Assembly (NCBI GenBank): GCA_035461385.1
Contig: DATHVI010000046.1
Span: 1-18,695, forward strand
Reading direction: 5' to 3'
DNA length: 18,695 bases
Origin: DATHVI01 sp035461385
Lineage (GTDB): Bacteria > Actinomycetota > Thermoleophilia > Solirubrobacterales > 70-9
Under the pieces are notes generated by a model. The model worked only from the letters and a program-made list of their open reading frames with translations. It did not search any database and was not told where the DNA came from. Positions 6,923 to 12,942 of the stretch are shown here, piece after piece; position 1 is the first letter of the stretch, and every line of letters starts with the position of its first letter. The position numbers and the translations under genes were made by a program.

Positions 6923-8311
6923 TCACCCGTCGCCGAGGGGCTCGAGCGCGATCAGGCGGATCAGACCCTCGTGGTTGCGGAGGCCGTTCATGACCACGAA
7001 GTCGGTCAGTCCGTTGCCGGTGTAGTCGATCGCCGTCACCGACTCGCCGAGGCCGCGGCGCGTCTGCGGGATCGCCATGTTGACGAAGCGGCGGCCCTGG
7101 CCACGGTTGACGAGCAGGAGGTCGCCGAAGTCGGCGTCCGGCTTGCCGCTTCGGAGCACGAAGACGTCGTCGAGGCCGTCGCCGTTTACGTCGCCGACTG
7201 CGACCCGCCTCGAGTCGCTGACCTCGAGCTCGAACCCGTCGGCGAACTCACCGTCCTCCTGGAGGCCGACGTGGACGGCGGTCCGGGTCGCGTAGACGAT
7301 GTCGGGGTCGCGGTCGCGGTCGAAGCGCCCGAACGCCGCCGCCGGGCAGCGGGGCACGTCGAGGCCGACCTCGGCGGCGACGTCCTCGAAGCGCTCGCCG
7401 TCGACGTTCCGGAACAGGAACAGCCCGTCGCTCCCGCAGACCAGCAGGTCCTCGTATCCATCGCCGTCGTAGTCGGCCACATCGACCGTCGACACGTCGC
7501 GGTCGGCCTCGAGGCCGAACTCCGGGGCCTCGCGAAAGCGCTCGCCGCCCTCGTTGATGAACAGGCGGTTCGGCGTCGGCTCCCCGTCCTCGCGGGGATA
7601 GGTGGTGCCGTGGAAGAGGTCGGGGTAGCCGTCGCCGTTCGCATCGATGAATGCCGCCTCGCGGCCGCGGCCGAACGGATCAGCGACGCCGAAGCGATCG
7701 GTGCGATCGCGGAACGTGCCGTCGGCCTGCTGGATCCAGAGCTTCGCCGGGTTCGGCTCCCTCCCCTTCGCTCCGCCCGTCGTGCAGTAGATGTCGAGGC
7801 GCCCGTTGCGGTTCACATCCGCGGCCGCGCAGCCGTGGGGGTCGCGGATGTCGCGCTCCGATCGCGGAATCAGCTCGCCGGTGACATCGGCGAAGGTGCC
7901 GTCGCCGTTGTTGCGATAGAGCCGGAGCGGCGCGAAGTAGTGGCGGTTTACGAGCACGTCCTCGTCGCCGTCGTCGTCGAAGTCGAGCGCCAGCGCCCCG
8001 TGGGTGCGCGTGTACTCCTGGAGCCCGGCCTCGGCGCCGAGCTCGAGCGCCCGGATCCCGAGCCGCTCGCTCTCGGTGACCTCGATCACGCCCAGGTCCC
8101 GTCCGATCTCGCGAGCCTCGCCGTCTGCGTCCCGGAGCACCCGCGCCGACGGGTCGCGCGACCCCCCGGAGCCGCCGTCGTCCCCGGTCCGACCCGACCC
8201 GCCGTCGGAGTCGCCCGAGACGACCAGTACCAGGACGGCGATCGCGCCCGCGAGCGCGAGCACCGCCACCGCCCCGGCGATCAACGCCGCCCGCCTGCGC
8301 CCGGCCGGCAT
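6923..8311 (-). CDS. membrane-anchored FG-GAP/VCBS beta-propeller protein
   Basis: 462-residue paralogue of the propeller at 840. RRR (5-7) followed by a hydrophobic segment (8-31) without a lipobox Cys or clear cleavage site suggests an N-terminal membrane anchor. A Gly/Asp/Ser linker (33-53) precedes the propeller. Seven Asp-rich loops are seen, starting at 110 (DFDDDGDED), 165 (DVNRNGRLD), 223 (DANGDGYPD) and 280 (DYDGDGYED), then RFDRDRDPD, DVNGDGLDD and DYTGNGLTD. They are better preserved than in the other copy, so calcium binding is more likely. Four Cys (161, 176, 292, 322) match the paralogue. Both copies share PFGRGR, RLFINEGG, IPQTR.G.G.SVT.ID and a near-identical end. It starts 2 bases after the hydrolase stop, and its own stop overlaps a GTG of the sulfatase frame. 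Function unknown; the context suggests a surface partner of the sulfatase. Confidence 0.85.
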   Translation of the reverse strand: MPAGRRRAALIAGAVAVLALAGAIAVLVLVVSGDSDGGSGRTGDDGGSGGSRDPSARVLRDADGEAREIGRDLGVIEVTESERLGIRALELGAEAGLQEYTRTHGALALDFDDDGDEDVLVNRHYFAPLRLYRNNGDGTFADVTGELIPRSERDIRDPHGCAAADVNRNGRLDIYCTTGGAKGREPNPAKLWIQQADGTFRDRTDRFGVADPFGRGREAAFIDANGDGYPDLFHGTTYPREDGEPTPNRLFINEGGERFREAPEFGLEADRDVSTVDVADYDGDGYEDLLVCGSDGLFLFRNVDGERFEDVAAEVGLDVPRCPAAAFGRFDRDRDPDIVYATRTAVHVGLQEDGEFADGFELEVSDSRRVAVGDVNGDGLDDVFVLRSGKPDADFGDLLLVNRGQGRRFVNMAIPQTRRGLGESVTAIDYTGNGLTDFVVMNGLRNHEGLIRLIALEPLGDG

Positions 8312-8313
8312 CC

Positions 8314-9213
8314 CTAGTCGACCCCGGCCGCGGCCGGCTCGTAATCGCCGGCGAGGAAGGCGAGGGTGCGCTCGGCGACCGCCTCCGGGGCCTCCTCGGG
8401 GAGGTAGTGCCCGACCTGGGGCACGGTCTCGGCGCGGAGGTCGCTCGCGAAGCGCTCGGCGCCAGCGAAGGCCTCGGCATCGACGAGCCGGTCGCGCTCG
8501 CCGAGCAGCGCGAGCGTCGGCGCCTCGAGTCGCCGCTCGCCCCAGGCGCGGCGCGAGCGGCCGCCGAGCTCGCGAGTGACCAGCGCGCGGTTGAGCAGCC
8601 GGCCTGCGCGGGCGCGGGTCGACGCCCGCAGGTCGCGGACGTACAGCGCGAGCGCGTCGGGGTCGAGCTTCTCGGGCGCGGCGACCCCGCCGCGCACCTG
8701 GCGGGCGGGCAGCCCGAGGCCGCGATTGAGCAGCGCGTAGCCGACCGGCGAGGCGACCAGCAGGTGACGGGCGAGGCGGCGAAGCGCCGGGCCGGCGAGC
8801 GACGGCGCCGCCCATGGCGGCGGGGCGCCGACGACCACGAGGCGCTCGACGAGCTCGGGATGGCGGACGGCGAGCTCGAAGGCGACCGCGGCGCCGGTGT
8901 CGTGGGCGACGACCGGAAGCCGGTCGGCTTCGAGCGCGGAGATCAGCGCCGCGAGGTCGGCGGCCATCGTCTCGACGTCGACGCCCCGCCAGGCGATGTC
9001 GCTCCAGCCGAACCCGCGGAGGTCGACGGCGAGCGCCTCGCGGCGCGCCGCGAGCCGGACGAGCACGTCGCGCCAGGCGTACCAGTGCTCGGGCCAGCCG
9101 TGGACGAGCAGCACCGGCTCCCCCTCGCCGGCGACGGCAAGGTGGAGCGTGAGATCGCCGGCGGCGACGAAACGATGGTCGACCCCGGGCACCTTGGGCA
9201 TCTCGAGGGCCAC
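8314..9213 (-). CDS. alpha/beta hydrolase, epoxide-hydrolase-like
   Basis: 299-residue alpha/beta-hydrolase, apparently cytoplasmic. Seen: the oxyanion-hole motif HGWPEHW (38-44), DLRGFGWSD (64-72), a nucleophile elbow VVAHDTGAA in which the nucleophile is Asp105, an acid at Asp241 (GERDR) and the base His269 (VGHYLPEEAP). An Asp nucleophile with HGxP is the epoxide hydrolase/haloalkane dehalogenase pattern, not the Ser esterase pattern. A helical cap lies between about 130 and 215. The substrate cannot be told. GTG 9213 was chosen because TAACAT lies 10 bases upstream; ATG 9201 is possible. The frame stays open to 9369, but that part has no family match and would include the promoter. It heads an operon with the propeller (2-base gap) and the third sulfatase, an unexpected partner for a sulfated-glycan gene set. 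Confidence 0.88.
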   Translation of the reverse strand: MALEMPKVPGVDHRFVAAGDLTLHLAVAGEGEPVLLVHGWPEHWYAWRDVLVRLAARREALAVDLRGFGWSDIAWRGVDVETMAADLAALISALEADRLPVVAHDTGAAVAFELAVRHPELVERLVVVGAPPPWAAPSLAGPALRRLARHLLVASPVGYALLNRGLGLPARQVRGGVAAPEKLDPDALALYVRDLRASTRARAGRLLNRALVTRELGGRSRRAWGERRLEAPTLALLGERDRLVDAEAFAGAERFASDLRAETVPQVGHYLPEEAPEAVAERTLAFLAGDYEPAAAGVD

Positions 9214-9223
9214 GGCGGCGGCG

Positions 9224-9229
9224 ATGTTA
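9224..9229 (-). promoter_or_regulatory. probable -10 box (TAACAT) of the hydrolase-propeller-sulfatase operon
   Basis: TAACAT on the minus strand is followed by 10 bases and GTG at 9213. No good -35 TTGACA is visible at the usual distance. If used, the transcript would begin at or within a few bases of the start codon. Confidence 0.45.
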
Positions 9230-9317
9230 GAGACTCTCTGAGCTCTGCACCAGTAGACGCGTCCGCAGGTTCTGCACGAAATCGGCGGCGTCTGGACGCG
9301 CCCGGCGGCACCCGGCA

Positions 9318-9349
9318 CCCGCCCACGTGCCGACCGGCACGCGGGCGGG
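9318..9349. repeat. long inverted repeat in a divergent promoter region
   Basis: Two 14-base arms (9318-9331 and 9336-9349) are complementary at 13 of 14 positions, with one A.C mismatch and a four-base loop GACC. The core reads CGTGCC-gacc-GGCACG, flanked by CCCGCC/GGCGGG. It lies between genes that both point away from it, so it is not placed as a terminator. An operator or a DNA cruciform is more likely. TCTGCAC is repeated at 9244-9250 and 9271-9277, and GTTCTGCAC (9269-9277) has an imperfect inverted partner at 9391-9400. The rest of the 216-base gap shows nothing further. Confidence 0.6.
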
Positions 9350-9415
9350 CACCGCGCACCGCCGGCCACGCTCGGCCGCTCCCCGATTCCGCACAGAACT
9401 CACGATCGCGTGCAC

Positions 9416-9421
9416 TAGCAT
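9416..9421 (+). promoter_or_regulatory. probable -10 box (TAGCAT), leaderless start
   Basis: TAGCAT is followed by exactly eight bases and the ATG at 9430. The same hexamer and spacing precede the genes starting at 10458 and 15348. No Shine-Dalgarno lies between box and start. Confidence 0.55.
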
Positions 9422-9429
9422 CGCCGGGG

Positions 9430-10344
9430 ATGAGCGCCGACCACGACTTCCCGGCGCCGATCCTCGTCGGCGGCAGCGCCCGCAGCGGCACCCACGCGAT
9501 CGGTCGGATGGTCGGCACCCTGCCGCGCTATCAGCAGATCAAGCTCGAGACCCGGTTCGTGGTCGGAACCGGCGGCCTCTGCGACCTGCTCGAGGGCCGG
9601 ACGACTCTGCGCCAGTTCCGCCGCAAGGTCTACGGCAAGTGGTGGTCGCGTGGCCTGCGCCACGCCCGCGGTCTGCAGGTGATCATCGAGCGCACCGAGC
9701 TCGAGGCGGCGATGGAGCGGTTCGAGGCCGGCTACAAGGAGGATCCGTGGGGGGCGGCGCGACAGCTCGTCGCCGACGTCCACGACCCGGTCGCCGAGCG
9801 CGGCGGCAAGCCGTCGTGGGTCGAGCTCTCGGGGCAGAACATCGAAGCCGCGCCGACGATGCGCAAGCTGCTCCCGAACGCCCGCTTCATCCACATGGTC
9901 CGCGACGGGCGCGCGGTCGTCGCCGGGATCATGCGAAAGCGCGACATGACCGACGACCGCGCCGAGGCGATGGCGCACTGGGCGCGCCGGGCCCGCAACG
10001 CCGCCGACGCGCTCCGCCAGCTCCCGCCGGGGACCGCGCTCACGGTCCAGCTCGAGGACCTCGCCGCCAACGACCGCGAGGGGGCCTTCAACCGCGTCGT
10101 CGAGTTCCTCGAGCTCGACGACCCGGCGCCGATGCGCGAGTACTTCGACCGCGAGATCACCCCCGAGCGCGCCCACGTCGGCGCCTGGCGCGAGCGCGTC
10201 TCCCCGGCCGACGTGCGCTGGATCGAGTTCCACTACCGCCGCCACGCCCGCCGGCTGCAGGCCGACGGCGTCGACTGGCTCGCCGACCCCGAGCCGGTCT
10301 GGGGCCTGCCGCTCGCCGGCCGGCGCCCGCCGGTCAACGCGTGA
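9430..10344 (+). CDS. sulfotransferase family protein
   Basis: 304-residue predicted cytoplasmic sulfotransferase of a different subfamily from its neighbours. Seen: the PAPS loop ILVGGSARSGTHAIGRMV near residue 10-27, and the 3'-phosphate motif FIHMVRDGRAVVAGI (153-167). The segment between them includes KPSWVELSGQN, whose position matches the GDKTP-type segment of Sulfotransfer_3 proteins. The end of the fold, VQLEDLAAND followed by a helical FLELDD segment, is typical. There is no signal peptide. It starts directly after a TAGCAT box and is followed by another sulfotransferase gene after 113 bases that contains that gene's own box, so the two need not be one operon. The acceptor is unknown; a surface glycan is suggested by the neighbours. 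Confidence 0.83.
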   Translation: MSADHDFPAPILVGGSARSGTHAIGRMVGTLPRYQQIKLETRFVVGTGGLCDLLEGRTTLRQFRRKVYGKWWSRGLRHARGLQVIIERTELEAAMERFEAGYKEDPWGAARQLVADVHDPVAERGGKPSWVELSGQNIEAAPTMRKLLPNARFIHMVRDGRAVVAGIMRKRDMTDDRAEAMAHWARRARNAADALRQLPPGTALTVQLEDLAANDREGAFNRVVEFLELDDPAPMREYFDREITPERAHVGAWRERVSPADVRWIEFHYRRHARRLQADGVDWLADPEPVWGLPLAGRRPPVNA

Positions 10345-10443
10345 GCCCGAGGTAGGGGCGCGTCCCGCGGCGACCCGACTGGGTCCGACGCTGCCCGCCC
10401 GCGGGGCGAGGCCGCCGGGGCCAAACGGCGAGCCGGGTGCGGC

Positions 10444-10449
10444 TAGCAT
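10444..10449 (+). promoter_or_regulatory. probable -10 box (TAGCAT), leaderless start
   Basis: TAGCAT is followed by eight bases and GTG at 10458, the same geometry as at 9416. This favours GTG 10458 over the in-frame GTG at 10437, which lies upstream of the box and so would be outside the transcript. Confidence 0.55.
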
Positions 10450-10457
10450 TCCCCGCC

Positions 10458-11321
10458 GTGAGCAGCGCCTCCCCCCAGACCGAGGCCCGGGCCGAGCCCG
10501 TGCCTCCGGCCGCCGCCGGCGGCGGCCTGCCCGACGTAGTCGTGATCGGGGCGCAGAAGTGCGGCACCAGCGCGCTCCACAGCTACCTCGCCAAGCACCC
10601 CGAGACCTCGATGTCGCAGCCGAAGGAGCTCGACTTCTTCATCGCCTCCAAGAACTGGGGCAAGGGCGTCGACTGGTACCGCGGGCACTTCGACCCGGCG
10701 GCGAAGCTGCGCGGCGAGTCGTCGCCGAACTACACCGCCGACCCCGTCCTGCCCGGTGTCCCGGAACGGATGGCGGAGCTGATCCCCGACGCGAAGCTGA
10801 TCTTCATCGTCCGCGACCCGATCGACCGGGCCCGCGCGCAGTGGATCCACAACTACTCGAACCGGGTCCAGGACAAGCCGCTCCGCCGCGCCGTGCTCGA
10901 GGACGCCGAGTACGTCATCCGGTCGCGCTACCACCACCAGCTGAGCCGCTTCCTCGAGCACTACCCGCTCGAGCGGATCCTCGTCCTCGAGCAGGACGAG
11001 CTGCTCAGCGAGCGGGCCGAGACGCTGCGCCGGGTGTTCGCCTTCCTCGGGCTGCGCGAGGACTTCTGGCATCCCTCCTACGACCGCAAGCGCCACGAGA
11101 CCCAGAAGCGCCGCCGCAAGACCGCGATCGGCCTCTTCGCCGAGCGGCGGCTGCCGAAGCGCTGGTGGCGAAGGGTCCGCTTCAGCCGCCCGTTCTCGAT
11201 CCCGTTCGAGCACACCGAGCTCGACGACGCGACCCGGGACGAGCTTGCCGAGCGCCTCCGCGACGACGTCACCCGGCTGCGCGAGCTGACCGGAAAGCCG
11301 TTCGGGAACTGGTCCCTGTAG
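10458..11321 (+). CDS. PAPS-dependent sulfotransferase, heparan-sulfate NDST-like (paralogue of the first gene)
   Basis: 287-residue predicted cytoplasmic sulfotransferase. Seen: a Pro/Ala-rich N-terminal lead (about 1-24), PAPS loop GAQKCGTSALHSYL (31-44, Lys34), RGESSPNYTADP with the putative catalytic Glu87, and IFIVRDPIDRARAQW containing the 3'-phosphate motif near 119. GESSPNY resembles the EKSANYF region of animal heparan N-deacetylase/N-sulfotransferases, and KELDFF with DWYRGHF also follows that family. Against the gene at the left window edge, well over half of the residues match by eye, so the two are duplicates or recent paralogues that flank the sulfatase block. The C-terminal region is rich in Arg/Lys (KRRRK, RRLPKRWWRR). 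GTG 10458 was chosen from the upstream box; GTG 10437 would add seven residues. Confidence 0.87.
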   Translation: MSSASPQTEARAEPVPPAAAGGGLPDVVVIGAQKCGTSALHSYLAKHPETSMSQPKELDFFIASKNWGKGVDWYRGHFDPAAKLRGESSPNYTADPVLPGVPERMAELIPDAKLIFIVRDPIDRARAQWIHNYSNRVQDKPLRRAVLEDAEYVIRSRYHHQLSRFLEHYPLERILVLEQDELLSERAETLRRVFAFLGLREDFWHPSYDRKRHETQKRRRKTAIGLFAERRLPKRWWRRVRFSRPFSIPFEHTELDDATRDELAERLRDDVTRLRELTGKPFGNWSL

Positions 11322-11323
11322 AC

Positions 11324-11368
11324 CCGCCGGCCGAGCTGCGACGTCGACCGCGAGCTGTTCGCCGGCGG
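11324..11368. terminator. possible bidirectional hairpin between converging genes
   Basis: CCGCCGGC at 11324-11331 is perfectly complementary to GCCGGCGG at 11361-11368, around a 29-base loop, and fills most of the 66-base gap between two converging stop codons. There is no U-tract on either side, so if it terminates it does so without the classical signal. The large loop makes it weak. Confidence 0.3.
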
Positions 11369-11387
11369 CCGAGGAACGAGCAACGAG

Positions 11388-12926
11388 CTACTCGCTGTGG
11401 CGGCCCGCGGCGTCGGCCTTGGCCTCGAGCTCGTCGGCGCGCAGGCTCGCGGCGTGGACGCGCAGCCGCTCGGAAACCAGCCGCCGCTCCTGGATCGCGG
11501 CGCGGTCGGCGAGCTCGTCGGCGCGCTTGAGGTAGCGCAGGTGCTTGGCGCGCTCGTCGTCGAGGTCGGTGGCGGCGGCGAGCATCCCGTGCTCGGACAC
11601 CGCAGCCTCGTCGACGCCGTGCGGGCGGAGGCTGACCTCGACCCCGCTCATCCAGCGCTCGCCGAAGAGGCGGACGAGCACCTCGTCGGCGTCCTCGCCG
11701 GTCGCGGCCGCGACCCGCCGGGCCCGCGCCAGCGGCCCCGACGCGTAGGCGTTGACGATCGCCTCGTCGGGCGCGAAGCCCGGCACGGTGACGCGAATCA
11801 CCCCGGCCCGTTCGGTGACGATCAGCTCGTGGAGGTCGCCGAGCGTGCGCCGGTCGGGCATCACGACGCCCGGCATCGTCACCTCGACCGGGCTCGGGCA
11901 GAACGACTCGGTCGACTCCGGTCCGATCGCCGCCCGCCCGGACGCTGCGACCACCTCCTCGATCGCCTCCCGCTCGGGGTGGTCGGGGGCGACTTGGACC
12001 CGGAGCTCGAAGTCGCCGCAGCGGCCGCCGGCGAGCGCCGAGATCGCATCGGCGAGCTCCCCCGCCCGGGCGCCGGTCGCGTCGAGGTCGACGACCGTCG
12101 CCGGGCGCCGGAATCGCCGCGGCGAGCCCGGCTTGCGAAACGGCGCCGCCGGGATCAGCGCCGCCGCCTCGGCGGGGGCGCCCGAAGGAAGCTCGCCGTC
12201 CGCGCCTCCCGCGATCCCCGCCGCCGCCGCGAGCGCCGGCGCATTCGCGGCCCAGCACGCGGCCGCCGGCTCGGGGACGAAGACGGCGCCGAAGCACGCG
12301 AGCCGGTGGGCGCGGTCGAGCCGGGCGACCGCGCCGCCACCCCGGCCACCGCCGCCGATCGCGGCGAGCGTCGCGGCGCGGACGCCGACGTTGCCGATCG
12401 CGGCGGCGCGGTACAGCGCCTGGCCGGGCTCGGTCAGGTTGCGGGTCAGGTCGCGGACGAAACGCAGCGGCTCCTCGCCGCGCCCGGGGCGCGAGCGGAA
12501 GAGAGCCTCGAGCTCGCCGGCCTCGGCCGCAGCGCGCACCGCAGCCGGATCGAGGCCTCGCGCGTCGAGCGGGTGGACCGGGCCGGCGGTGGCCGCGTCG
12601 GAGGCGACGAGGTGCCAGCGGACGTGGGCGGATACCAGCTCGGGAGCGGGGATCGCTCCGGCGGCGAGGAAGATCACCACGTCGCCGCCCGGGGCGGCGG
12701 GGCCCGGGTCCCCCAAGAGCACCTCGAACGCGTCCGGAGGATACGTCTGGGCGCTGAGCGCCGCGGCGGTCAGCTCGGCGTCGGGGCCCTCGCCCTCGAC
12801 GACGATCGTCACCGCGGGCGTCGCGCCGAGGCCACCGGCCGGCGGCGGCGAGAGCTCGGTCCAGCGGTTGCCGGGGACCGCCGCCTGCTTCGGGTCGCCG
12901 CCCACCTGGGTCTCGCTCGCCGCCAT
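11388..12926 (-). CDS. degenerate GT2-like glycosyltransferase fused to an unrecognised C-terminal module
   Basis: 512 residues. The N-terminal half (about 36-240) follows the GT2 GT-A fold in outline: VTIVVEGEGPDAELTAAAL, then QTYPPDAFEVLLG, VVIFLAAGAIPAPELVSAHV, GNVGVRAATLAAIGG and FGAVFVPEPAA. The catalytic acids are gone: the usual DDGS is GDPG, the DxD position is LAAGA (87-91), and the ED before the C-terminal helix is missing. It is probably not an active transferase. From about residue 290 a second module begins (VVDLDATGAR, DHPEREAIEE, PVEVTMPG, RRTLGDLHELI, RVTVPGF), ending in a basic coiled-coil-like stretch with ERAKHLRYLKRADEL. This module recurs in the gene at 17062. There is no signal peptide. 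ATG 12926 lies 13 bases after the upstream glycosyltransferase stop and 10 bases after a TAGGAT box. Function unknown. Confidence 0.75.
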   Translation of the reverse strand: MAASETQVGGDPKQAAVPGNRWTELSPPPAGGLGATPAVTIVVEGEGPDAELTAAALSAQTYPPDAFEVLLGDPGPAAPGGDVVIFLAAGAIPAPELVSAHVRWHLVASDAATAGPVHPLDARGLDPAAVRAAAEAGELEALFRSRPGRGEEPLRFVRDLTRNLTEPGQALYRAAAIGNVGVRAATLAAIGGGGRGGGAVARLDRAHRLACFGAVFVPEPAAACWAANAPALAAAAGIAGGADGELPSGAPAEAAALIPAAPFRKPGSPRRFRRPATVVDLDATGARAGELADAISALAGGRCGDFELRVQVAPDHPEREAIEEVVAASGRAAIGPESTESFCPSPVEVTMPGVVMPDRRTLGDLHELIVTERAGVIRVTVPGFAPDEAIVNAYASGPLARARRVAAATGEDADEVLVRLFGERWMSGVEVSLRPHGVDEAAVSEHGMLAAATDLDDERAKHLRYLKRADELADRAAIQERRLVSERLRVHAASLRADELEAKADAAGRHSE

Positions 12927-12936
12927 CGAACCCGTG

Positions 12937-12942
12937 ATCCTA
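12937..12942 (-). promoter_or_regulatory. possible -10 box (TAGGAT) overlapping the upstream gene's stop codon
   Basis: On the minus strand TAGGAT begins with the TAG stop of the glycosyltransferase gene and ends 10 bases before the ATG at 12926. It fits the pattern seen elsewhere in the window and could give the last gene of the operon its own transcript. Confidence 0.35.

Noticed and set aside
6842..8317. 491-codon plus-strand open frame opposite the propeller gene
   Set aside because: Its repeated Val/Ala/Asp pattern is the mirror of the Asp-rich propeller loops; it has no independent features.
9214..9369. Upstream extension of the hydrolase frame with several Cys (CRTCGRVYWC)
   Set aside because: It resembles a zinc-knuckle by chance, lies outside the hydrolase family start, and would include the probable promoter and part of the inverted repeat.
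8407..9429. Upstream in-frame extension of the sulfotransferase at 9430
   Set aside because: It would run antisense through the hydrolase gene and the promoter region; the sulfotransferase fold begins just after ATG 9430.
10372..10385. Small hairpin GACCC-gact-GGGTC between two sulfotransferase genes
   Set aside because: Only five pairs and no U-tract; in DNA this GC-rich such hairpins are expected by chance.
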